A DNA stretch of 41,141 nt from an uncultured Acetatifactor sp. (lineage in GTDB: Bacteria; Bacillota; Clostridia; Lachnospirales; Lachnospiraceae), in assembly GCA_947594835.1 (NCBI GenBank), contig CANQEH010000024.1, positions 1 through 41,141 of the forward strand. The letters run 5' to 3'. The stretch's first letter is position 1. Each line of letters begins with the position of its first letter. The notes under the pieces are model-generated. The model worked only from the letters and a program-made list of their open reading frames with translations. It was not told the DNA's origin and searched no databases. Positions 1-6,662 of the stretch are shown one piece after another. The translations under genes and the position numbers were made by a program.

Positions 1-734
1 AGCTCTTCCACCGCTATGTGCTGGGGGTCTATGAGATGCAGGAGCGCCTGCTTCAGGAGTTCCCGGACCTTCTTCTGGAAAACTGCAGCGGCGGCGGCGG
101 GCGGTTTGATCCGGGGATGCTCTATTACAGCCCCCAGATCTGGTGCTCGGACGACGCGGACGCCATCGAACGGCTGGCCATCCAGGAGAGTACCGCCATG
201 CTCTATCCGCTGTCTGCCATCGGCGCCCACATCAGCGTCTGCCCCAACCACACCGTGGGCAGGAACACGCCCTTTGCCACCCGGGGCTATGTGGCCCTGG
301 CGGGCACCTTCGGCTATGAGCTGGATGTGACCAAGTTGAGCAATGAGGACAGGGCGATGGTGCCCAGGCAGACGGCCATGTACCACAGGTTCCACGACGT
401 GGTGCGGGAGGGGGAGTATTTCCGCCTGCGCTCTTTCCAGCAGGGGCAGGGCTTTGACTGCTTCCAGGTCAACGCCCCCGACGGGAAAGAGAGCCTGGTG
501 TTTTATACCCAGGTGCTGGCCGAGCCCAACCGGCACAGCCATCTGGTGCGGTTAAAGGGCCTGCGGGAGGACGCCCGCTACCGCATCCTTCTGGTGGACA
601 CGGAAGGGGAGGAACTGTTAAAGGACACGGGAAGGACAGCCTCCGGGGCGGTGCTGATGTACGGCGGCCTCTTGCTGGAGCGGCTGTGGGGCGACTTCCA
701 GAGCCGGATCTACTGCCTGGAGAAGATTGAGTGA
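1..734 (+). CDS. Alpha-galactosidase, GH36 family, C-terminal part (5' end outside window)
   Basis: This is the 3' part of a retaining alpha-galactosidase that hydrolyses terminal alpha-1,6-galactosides such as melibiose and raffinose in the cytoplasm. The reading frame is open from base 3 at the window edge, so the true start lies upstream. The visible portion carries two GH36 signatures: ENCSGGGGRFD, the Cys-Ser-Gly substrate-binding loop, and WCSDDADAIERL, whose SDD aspartate matches the family acid/base. The nucleophile region (KWD motif) must lie before the window. The rest is the C-terminal beta-sandwich typical of about 730-residue GH36 enzymes. The gene ends 126 bp before a DUF4250 gene and no strong terminator follows. 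The family assignment is secure; substrate preference is inferred. Confidence 0.93.
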   Translation, partial: LFHRYVLGVYEMQERLLQEFPDLLLENCSGGGGRFDPGMLYYSPQIWCSDDADAIERLAIQESTAMLYPLSAIGAHISVCPNHTVGRNTPFATRGYVALAGTFGYELDVTKLSNEDRAMVPRQTAMYHRFHDVVREGEYFRLRSFQQGQGFDCFQVNAPDGKESLVFYTQVLAEPNRHSHLVRLKGLREDARYRILLVDTEGEELLKDTGRTASGAVLMYGGLLLERLWGDFQSRIYCLEKIE

Positions 735-757
735 AAAACCCGGGGAGATGTTCTTTG

Positions 758-822
758 CCCGCAGGCAGACACCCTGCGGGGAACCTCTTCCCGGAGAAAT
801 TCGTGCCGCCCGAAAGCGGGCT
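758..822 (+). other. Two GC-rich hairpins between the alpha-galactosidase and DUF4250 genes
   Basis: An 8-bp perfect stem CCCGCAGG/CCTGCGGG (758-765 with 773-780) is followed by a second stem, GCCGCCCG/CGGGCTGC with one mismatch (about 803-822). Neither has a T-tract on the plus strand, so they are not convincing intrinsic terminators. They may be processing or mRNA-stability structures. Confidence 0.35.
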
Positions 823-860
823 GCAAAAAAAGCTGTGGAGGACAGCGGAAAAGAGGAGAG

Positions 861-1034
861 ATGCTGCCGAAAGACCCTGTGATGTTACTTAGCTTTGTCA
901 ATCTGAAGCTGCGGGATTTCTATGGAAGCCTGGAGGAACTCTGCGAAGACCTGGGCGCGGACAGGCAGCAGATTCTGGACAGCCTGGGAAGCCTGGGCTA
1001 TCACTACGACGAGGAGAACAATCGGTTTGTGTGA
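861..1034 (+). CDS. DUF4250 domain protein (57 aa)
   Basis: This small protein begins MLPKDPVMLLSFVNLKLRD and ends in a GYHYDEENNRFV-type tail, a pattern I recognise as the DUF4250 family of Clostridia. No biochemical role is known to me. It has no signal peptide or membrane segment and is probably cytosolic, with a small helix-turn-helix-like helical layout (LEELCEDLGADRQQILDSL). The ATG at 861 has a good ribosome binding site (AAGAGGAGAG) directly upstream. The stop lies 28 bp before the start of the ASKHA-type ATPase gene, so the two are probably cotranscribed and perhaps translationally coupled. Confidence 0.8.
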   Translation: MLPKDPVMLLSFVNLKLRDFYGSLEELCEDLGADRQQILDSLGSLGYHYDEENNRFV

Positions 1035-1047
1035 CAAAAAGCAAAAG

Positions 1048-1062
1048 CCCCCTTTGCGGGGG
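1048..1062 (+). promoter_or_regulatory. Hairpin covering the ribosome binding site of the ASKHA ATPase gene
   Basis: CCCCC (1048-1052), a five-base loop and GGGGG (1058-1062) form a stem ending directly before the ATG at 1063. The only Shine-Dalgarno-like bases are the GGGGG arm. Ribosomes finishing DUF4250 at 1034 could influence the hairpin, which suggests translational coupling; this is inference. Confidence 0.4.
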
Positions 1063-2268
1063 ATGCGCTGTGAGATATGCACTGGCTGCGGACTCTGTCC
1101 CGGGGTCTTCCGGAGGGACGGCGAAGCGGGCGGTGTTCATGTGCTGGCGGAAGAGTGGATGCCTGCGGCGGGGCTGCCGGAGGGGGAGACAAGACGCCTG
1201 GCGGCTGCGGATATCGGCACCACCACTATCGCCATGCTCCTCTACGGGCAGAACGGGGAAGTCGTCGACAGATATCTGGCGCTCAACCCCCAGGCCGTCT
1301 ACGGCCCGGACGTGCTCTCCCGGGTGAAAGCGGCCTCCCAGGGGGCCGGGGAGGAGATGCGGCGGGGCGTGCGGGATGTGCTGGGGCAGGGGCTTCTGCG
1401 CTTCCGCAGGCACTTAAAGGAAGGGGAGGAGCTGTATCTGACCGTGGCGGCCAACACGGTGATGTCCTACCTCTTTCTGGGGCTGGATCCGGCGGAGCTT
1501 GGCAGAGCGCCTTTTTGCGCCTCCCATCTGGACTGCGCACAGGACGAGGTGGACGGAGTGCCCTGCGTTCTGCTCCCGGGCCTGTCGGCCTTTGTGGGCG
1601 GGGATATCGCGGCGGGCATCTATGCCTGCGGGATGTGTGAGCGGGACGGCCTGACGCTTCTTTTGGATCTTGGGACAAACGGGGAGATGGTGCTGGGGGA
1701 TAAGCGGCGGCGGATCGCCTGCGCCACTGCGGCGGGGCCAGCCTTCGAGGGCGGCGCGGCCAAGGGCGTGTGGGGGGCGGACATGATCAGCCTGCTGGCC
1801 CGGCTCAGACGGGAAGGGATCTTAGACAGCACGGGGCTTTTGGCAGAGCCTTATTTTAAGCGGGGCATCCGCATCGGGAACGTGACTGTCACCCAGGAGG
1901 CGGTGCGCAGCGTGCAGCTTGCCAAAGGGGCCATCGCGGCGGGGATTGAGATCCTGCTTCAAAAATTCGGCGTCTGTGAGGACGAGGTGGAGCGGGTGGT
2001 GCTGGCAGGGGGGCTCGGCTATTACTTAAAGCCACAGGACTGCGCCCAGATCGGCCTGTTGGGGCCGCAGCTTGCCAAGAAGGCCTGTGCAGGCGGCAAT
2101 ACCGCCCTGGCGGGGGCTTTTCTGGCGGGGCGCAACCTTTTGCTGCCCGGCGGCGTCGGGGCGCTGCGGGAGGCCTTCGCCCCCACGGTGCTGCGGACGG
2201 AGACCGTCAATCTGGCGGCGGAGCCGGAGTTTGCCGGCCGGTATCTGGAAAAGATGAGTCTGGGCTGA
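1063..2268 (+). CDS. RACo-like ASKHA-fold ATPase (DUF4445 type) with N-terminal Cys cluster, no ferredoxin domain
   Basis: The body of this 401-residue protein matches the C-terminal ATPase part of reductive activators of corrinoid proteins (RACo/DUF4445). It contains AAADIGTTTIA (phosphate-1), LLLDLGTNGEMV (phosphate-2), CATAAGPAFEGG and VVLAGGLGYYL (adenosine loop). Full RACo proteins are about 600 residues with a [2Fe-2S] ferredoxin domain. Here that domain is absent, and the protein starts with four cysteines spaced C3-x2-C6-x2-C9-x2-C12 followed by Pro, resembling half of a bacterial [4Fe-4S] ferredoxin. The ATG at 1063 is chosen because upstream codons in this frame overlap DUF4250 and encode no family sequence. 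No corrinoid protein or methyltransferase lies nearby, so the target is unknown. Confidence 0.8.
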   Translation: MRCEICTGCGLCPGVFRRDGEAGGVHVLAEEWMPAAGLPEGETRRLAAADIGTTTIAMLLYGQNGEVVDRYLALNPQAVYGPDVLSRVKAASQGAGEEMRRGVRDVLGQGLLRFRRHLKEGEELYLTVAANTVMSYLFLGLDPAELGRAPFCASHLDCAQDEVDGVPCVLLPGLSAFVGGDIAAGIYACGMCERDGLTLLLDLGTNGEMVLGDKRRRIACATAAGPAFEGGAAKGVWGADMISLLARLRREGILDSTGLLAEPYFKRGIRIGNVTVTQEAVRSVQLAKGAIAAGIEILLQKFGVCEDEVERVVLAGGLGYYLKPQDCAQIGLLGPQLAKKACAGGNTALAGAFLAGRNLLLPGGVGALREAFAPTVLRTETVNLAAEPEFAGRYLEKMSLG

Positions 2269-2318
2269 AGGATGAGGGTGAAACGGCAACCGACCGGCAG
2301 GAAAATTTTGTTTTAGTA

Positions 2319-2347
2319 TTTCTTTCCTTTCTCAAATCGTGTATAAT
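2319..2347 (+). promoter_or_regulatory. Probable promoter of the first chemoreceptor gene
   Basis: A perfect TATAAT at 2342-2347 lies in an AT-rich stretch; the -35 region (TTTCTT at 2319-2324) is poor. The AT-rich island between GC-rich genes supports a real promoter. It lies 54 bp before the ATG at 2401. Confidence 0.55.
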
Positions 2348-2400
2348 AGAATTGTCGCAGCGTGGGGGATTCGCGGAGAGGGAGCGGAAAACGCTTCGGA

Positions 2401-4503
2401 ATGGGGATTATTATGGGACAAAAGAAGGAGCAGGGGAAACAAAAGGGACAGGTTTTTTTGGTGTTCGGTATCCGCAACAAGATCATCCTTTGTTTTTTGA
2501 TCCCGATCTTGTTTATGGGGATCATCGGCATGAGCGCTTACCGGAAGTCGGCGGAGGGGATGAGCGATAAATTCATGGACTCCACCATGCAGACGGTCAA
2601 CATGGCCATGGAATATGTGGACATGAGCTGCAATTTCATTGAGGCCGAGGCGTTAAAATACGCCTTTGACAAGGATCTGAGCAAGTATTTCGGCGGGATG
2701 TACGCAAACGATCCTGTGGCGCGGATGAACGTGACCAACAACGTGAAATCCAATATCATGTCCTCCCGCACCTCCAACGATTTTATCAGCGATATCCATA
2801 TCGTCACCAAAGCGGGCACCACCATGTTCAGCACGGCCACGGGCTCCAGCGTGGATGGCGTCTTTGAGGATTATCTGGAGCAGACGGGGGCGGAGGGCAG
2901 GTTCGTGGATCGCTGGGTGGACAGCCACGACCTTCTGGACGAGGCCTTTTCCCTCAAACAAAGCGATTACATACTGGCCCACCAGACTCTTTCCAAATCG
3001 TCAAACGCCATGGTGGTCATCGACTTAAAGGCTTCCGCCATCCGGGATTTCATGGAGACCCTGGATATGGGGCAGGGGAGCATCCTGGGGTTTGTGACAA
3101 AGAACGGACGGGAGATTCTCTCCGAGAATCTGCCGGAAGGCCAGGAGAGCACGCTGCCCGAGGGGGAACCCGTCTTTTTCGGACAGGACTTTTTCCCGGC
3201 GCTGTCCACGGATCAGGAGGCGGTGAAACAGGACGCCTATGAGGTGACATACCGGGGGCAGGACTGGATGTTTTTATACAGCACAAGCGATGAGACCCAG
3301 GCTACCTTCTGCGCGCTGATTCCCAAGGCGCTGGTGGTGGGACAGGCGGAGGAGATCAAAAACCTCACGCTGGGGCTGGTTCTTCTGGCGGCAGTCATCG
3401 TGCTGGTGATCGGGCTTTTGATCGTCGCCGGGATCCAGGGCAACATGAAAAATATTTCCGGGAAGTTCGGCGAGGTGGCCAAGGGCGACCTGACCGTGCA
3501 GGTACAGGCAAAGGGCCGGGATGAATTCAGGGGGCTTGCGGGTTCCGCCAACAACATGATCGAAAACACCAAGAAGCTGGTGCTGCAGGTGAGCGCCGCC
3601 ACCGGGCAGCTGGAGGATTCCTCCCAGGCGGTGGAGGAGGCCTCCGGCGTCATCAGCAGATATTCCCAGGAGATCACCAGGGCCATCGACGGGATAAACG
3701 ACGGGATGGGACGCCAGGCGGAGCACGCAAAGGAGTGCGTGGCAAAGACGGACGTGCTCTCCGATGAGATCCAGAGCGTCAGCAGGGTGGTGGAAGAGGT
3801 CGGAAAGCTGGTGGACGAGACGAAGGACAAGATCAACCGCGGCATGGCCATCGTGCAGTCTCTGGGGGAAAGGGCCAGGGAGTCCACCGCCATCACGGCA
3901 AAGGTGGGAGAGAGCATCGAATCCCTCCGGAGGGAGTCGGAGATCATCAATTCCTTTGTGAGCACCATCACGGAGATATCAGAGCAGACCAACCTCCTGT
4001 CCTTAAACGCTTCCATCGAGGCGGCCCGGGCCGGAGAGGCGGGCAGAGGGTTTGCGGTGGTGGCGGAGGAGATCCGCAAGCTGGCCGACGATTCGGCCAA
4101 GGCAGCAGGCGAGATCAGCAACAACGTGGAGCATATCACCGCCCAGACCTTAAACAGTGTGGAGAGCGCCCGGGAAGCCCGGGATATGGTGGCTTCCCAG
4201 ACGGAGGCGGTGGAACAGGTGACAGAGGTGTTCCAGGAGATGCAGCAGCATATGGTCAGCCTGATCGACGGGCTGCAGGATATTGTGGCCAACACCGAGC
4301 GGGCGGACGCAGAGCGGGGCCTGACGGTGGAGGCGGTGCAGAACATCTCCGGCATCATCCGGGAGACTGCGGCCAGCGCCCAGGTGGTACAGGGCGTGGT
4401 GGATCAGCTCATGGACAGCGTGGAGAACTTAAACAGCACCGCCCGGGATCTGGGCGAGAATATGCAGGGGCTGAAAAAAGAGGTAGCCGTATTCAAGCTG
4501 TGA
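2401..4503 (+). CDS. Methyl-accepting chemotaxis protein
   Basis: This transmembrane chemoreceptor (about 700 aa) would pass ligand signals to CheA/CheW. A basic N-terminus precedes TM1 (around residues 22-42). A periplasm-type sensing region of about 280 residues, probably Cache-like, follows, then TM2 (around 321-345, LVLLAAVIVLVIGLLIVAGI), a HAMP domain and a long coiled-coil signalling domain. The hairpin tip is clear: [18 protein letters not shown] around residues 528-545, then [16 protein letters not shown]. There is no C-terminal NWETF-type CheR tether. Start choice is uncertain: the frame is open to a GTG at 2362, ATG 2401 is used here, and ATG 2413 has a GGGG stretch 6 bp upstream. 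No cheA or cheW lies in the window. Confidence 0.92.
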   Translation: MGIIMGQKKEQGKQKGQVFLVFGIRNKIILCFLIPILFMGIIGMSAYRKSAEGMSDKFMDSTMQTVNMAMEYVDMSCNFIEAEALKYAFDKDLSKYFGGMYANDPVARMNVTNNVKSNIMSSRTSNDFISDIHIVTKAGTTMFSTATGSSVDGVFEDYLEQTGAEGRFVDRWVDSHDLLDEAFSLKQSDYILAHQTLSKSSNAMVVIDLKASAIRDFMETLDMGQGSILGFVTKNGREILSENLPEGQESTLPEGEPVFFGQDFFPALSTDQEAVKQDAYEVTYRGQDWMFLYSTSDETQATFCALIPKALVVGQAEEIKNLTLGLVLLAAVIVLVIGLLIVAGIQGNMKNISGKFGEVAKGDLTVQVQAKGRDEFRGLAGSANNMIENTKKLVLQVSAATGQLEDSSQAVEEASGVISRYSQEITRAIDGINDGMGRQAEHAKECVAKTDVLSDEIQSVSRVVEEVGKLVDETKDKINRGMAIVQSLGERARESTAITAKVGESIESLRRESEIINSFVSTITEISEQTNLLSLNASIEAARAGEAGRGFAVVAEEIRKLADDSAKAAGEISNNVEHITAQTLNSVESAREARDMVASQTEAVEQVTEVFQEMQQHMVSLIDGLQDIVANTERADAERGLTVEAVQNISGIIRETAASAQVVQGVVDQLMDSVENLNSTARDLGENMQGLKKEVAVFKL

Positions 4504-4530
4504 CGGGAATGGAAAATACGTTTGACAGGG

Positions 4531-4560
4531 CCGGGCTGTGGAGAGTTCACAGCCCGGTTT
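4531..4560 (+). terminator. Rho-independent terminator after the first chemoreceptor gene
   Basis: A perfect 10-bp stem CCGGGCTGTG (4531-4540) / CACAGCCCGG (4548-4557) with a 7-base loop is followed by TTT. The T-tract is short but the stem is very stable and lies 27 bp after the stop. Confidence 0.75.
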
Positions 4561-4677
4561 CGCGTGGAGAAAAGCCCGGATCGTCCCAGGAGTTTTGGTT
4601 TCCGGCAGGGCTTGTCGGTGAAATGTTGCAGGAGTCTGCGGCATATATTCATAGAGACCACAAGGGGCGGAGGCTCT

Positions 4678-5421
4678 ATGAAAAAGATAGCCGGGGCGAT
4701 CCTGCTGTCTGGCGCGATGGCGGGGATCTTGTTATCTGGGATATGGGGACAAAGGCAGACGGAGAGAGACGGCGGGGCCCTGGCCGGGGCAATCGCCGCC
4801 GTAAGCGGGAGGATTGCGGGGGAAAAGGGCAGCGCCGGGGAGGCGCTGGGCCAGAAGGGAGAGGAACAAAAAAAGATTGCCCTGACCTTTGACGACGGCC
4901 CCCACCCCTGCTATACGGAACAGCTTCTGGACGGGCTGAAGGAGAGAGGGGTGGCGGCCACTTTTTTTGTGACGGGGGAACACGCAAGCCTCCACCCGGA
5001 AATCATCCAGAGGATGCAGGAGGAGGGGCACCTGATCGGCAACCACACTTACAGCCATCTGCAGCTTACGCCGTCAAATAAGGAGAAATTCAAGGAGGAG
5101 CTGGTCAAGACGAGCCAGATCATATCGGAGATCACCGGGGAGGAGGTTCTGTATGTGAGGCCGCCCTACGGCTCCTGGGACAAAAGCTTTGAGGAGGAGC
5201 TGAATATGTTCCCGGTGCTCTGGACCATCGACCCGCTGGACTGGTGCTCCGGGAATGTGTCCTGCATCGTGAAGCGGGTGATGGAAAAGGCGGGGGAAAA
5301 TGAGATTATCCTGATGCACGACTATTATGACACCTCGGTGACGGCGGCGTTAGAGATTGTGGATCGGCTGTTAAAAGAGGGGTACGGGTTTGTGACGGTG
5401 GAGGAGATTTTATTTGAGTAA
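4678..5421 (+). CDS. Polysaccharide deacetylase (NodB fold), membrane-anchored or secreted
   Basis: This metal-dependent carbohydrate esterase 4 enzyme (247 aa) most likely removes N-acetyl groups from peptidoglycan or a related glycan outside the cell. A hydrophobic N-terminus (KKIAGAILLSGAMAGILLSG, residues 2-21) acts as signal peptide or anchor and is followed by a short linker. The five NodB motifs are present: TFDDGPHP (catalytic base and metal Asp), GNHTYSH (metal histidines), RPPYGSW, LWTIDPLDW and ILMHDYY. The ATG at 4678 is preceded by GGCGGAGG; longer upstream frame is rejected because it reads through the terminator and lacks a signal sequence. The gene stands alone between a terminator and the next promoter. 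Confidence 0.92.
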   Translation: MKKIAGAILLSGAMAGILLSGIWGQRQTERDGGALAGAIAAVSGRIAGEKGSAGEALGQKGEEQKKIALTFDDGPHPCYTEQLLDGLKERGVAATFFVTGEHASLHPEIIQRMQEEGHLIGNHTYSHLQLTPSNKEKFKEELVKTSQIISEITGEEVLYVRPPYGSWDKSFEEELNMFPVLWTIDPLDWCSGNVSCIVKRVMEKAGENEIILMHDYYDTSVTAALEIVDRLLKEGYGFVTVEEILFE

Positions 5422-5450
5422 ACGTAAAGCCTTTTTGAGGCCTGTGTTTG

Positions 5451-5479
5451 TTGACTTTTTCGATGGAATGTGACATACT
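5451..5479 (+). promoter_or_regulatory. Sigma-A promoter of the HD-GYP/hybrid-kinase operon
   Basis: TTGACT (5451-5456), 17 bp, then CATACT (5474-5479) with an extended -10 TG at 5471-5472. A second -10-like TATACT (5483-5488) lies just downstream. It is 67 bp before the ATG at 5546 and the best promoter upstream of the four-gene operon. Confidence 0.7.
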
Positions 5480-5545
5480 TTTTATACTAAGGGGATTTCT
5501 ACAAAGGAGAATGACAGGAGCATAAATACGGGGGAGAAGACAGCT

Positions 5546-6619
5546 ATGGGCGAGGTAATCCTGGTAGTTGACGACGATGCGGCAAACCTGGCGCTGGCCA
5601 GGAAGATTCTGGGAGGGGAATATCGGATCGCCGCCGCAAATTCCGCAGAGGCGGCCATGCGTTATCTGGAGAACAACAGGCCGGATCTGATTCTGGCAGA
5701 TATCAATATGCCGGGAACGGACGGCTTTGAGATGGTGGAGAAGATCAAGGGCAGCGAGCAGCTGCGCAGCATCCCGGTGATCTTTCTGACGGCGGACAAG
5801 AACGAGGAGACGGAGGTGCGGTGCTTCCAGGCGGGAGCGGTGGACTTTGTAGGGAAGCCCTTCCTGCCGGATATCTTAAACAGCCGGGTGAAGCGCACCC
5901 TGGAGCTGGAGAGCTATCGGAGCAGCTTAGAGGAGATGGTGGAGCGGCAGGCGGTGCAGATCACAGACACCATCCGCCGCATCAATGAGATTCAGGAAAA
6001 TGTTATCATCGGCATGGCGAACCTGATCGAAAGCCGGGACGGCAGCACGGGAAAGCACGTGAAGAACACCCGGATTTATGTGGGGATGATCGCGGAGGAG
6101 TTAAAGCGCAGGGGACTTTATCCGGAAACCCTCACCGAGGACTACATAGAAAGGCTGCGTAAGGCGGCACCCCTGCACGATGTGGGAAAGATCAAGGTGC
6201 CGGACAGCATCCTGCAGAAGCCGGGCAGGCTGACCCCGGAGGAGTATGAACAGATCAAGGCCCATACCACCTGCAGCGCGGCCATTCTGGACGATATCAT
6301 CGGGGACGTGGAGGAAGAGAATTACGTGCGGATGGTAAAGGAAGTGGCGATGTACCACCATGAGCGCTGGGACGGCAAGGGATACCCCCTGGGCTTAAAG
6401 GGGGAGCAGATTCCTCTGTGCGCCCGTATCATGGCGCTGGCGGACGTATTCGACGCCCTTTACGAGGAGCGCTGTTATAAGCCGCCTGTGCGGCCCCTGG
6501 AGCAGATCTATGAGCTTTTGCGGGCGGGCAGCGGGACGCAGTTTGACCCGGTGATCACAGAGGTGTTCTTAGGGCTTGACGGGCAGCTGAGAGAGTTTCT
6601 GGCAAATCGCGGCTGGTAG
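5546..6619 (+). CDS. Response regulator with HD-GYP phosphodiesterase domain (RpfG-like)
   Basis: This is a 357-residue cytoplasmic two-component output protein predicted to hydrolyse cyclic di-GMP when its receiver is phosphorylated. The receiver (residues 1-122) has the acidic pocket D9-D10-D11, phosphoacceptor D52 in LADINMPG, the Thr of FLTAD and Lys in VGKPF. A helical linker leads to the HD-GYP domain (about 150-345) with H211-D212 in HDVGKIKVPD and the full HHERWDGKGYP signature at 271-281. All metal and substrate motifs look intact. The ATG at 5546 follows GGGGGAGAAG. It is the first gene of an operon with two hybrid kinases, which are its likely phosphodonors. The family is secure; the exact dinucleotide substrate is inferred. 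Confidence 0.94.
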   Translation: MGEVILVVDDDAANLALARKILGGEYRIAAANSAEAAMRYLENNRPDLILADINMPGTDGFEMVEKIKGSEQLRSIPVIFLTADKNEETEVRCFQAGAVDFVGKPFLPDILNSRVKRTLELESYRSSLEEMVERQAVQITDTIRRINEIQENVIIGMANLIESRDGSTGKHVKNTRIYVGMIAEELKRRGLYPETLTEDYIERLRKAAPLHDVGKIKVPDSILQKPGRLTPEEYEQIKAHTTCSAAILDDIIGDVEEENYVRMVKEVAMYHHERWDGKGYPLGLKGEQIPLCARIMALADVFDALYEERCYKPPVRPLEQIYELLRAGSGTQFDPVITEVFLGLDGQLREFLANRGW

Positions 6620-6662
6620 TGCGGCGCGCGGGCTGCGGCCTGCGGCAGAATGAGAGGGCGGT

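Noticed and set aside
3237..4358. A 373-codon minus-strand open frame over the first chemoreceptor
   Set aside because: Ser/Thr-rich antisense frame created by the repetitive coiled-coil coding sequence of the signalling domain; no start signals.
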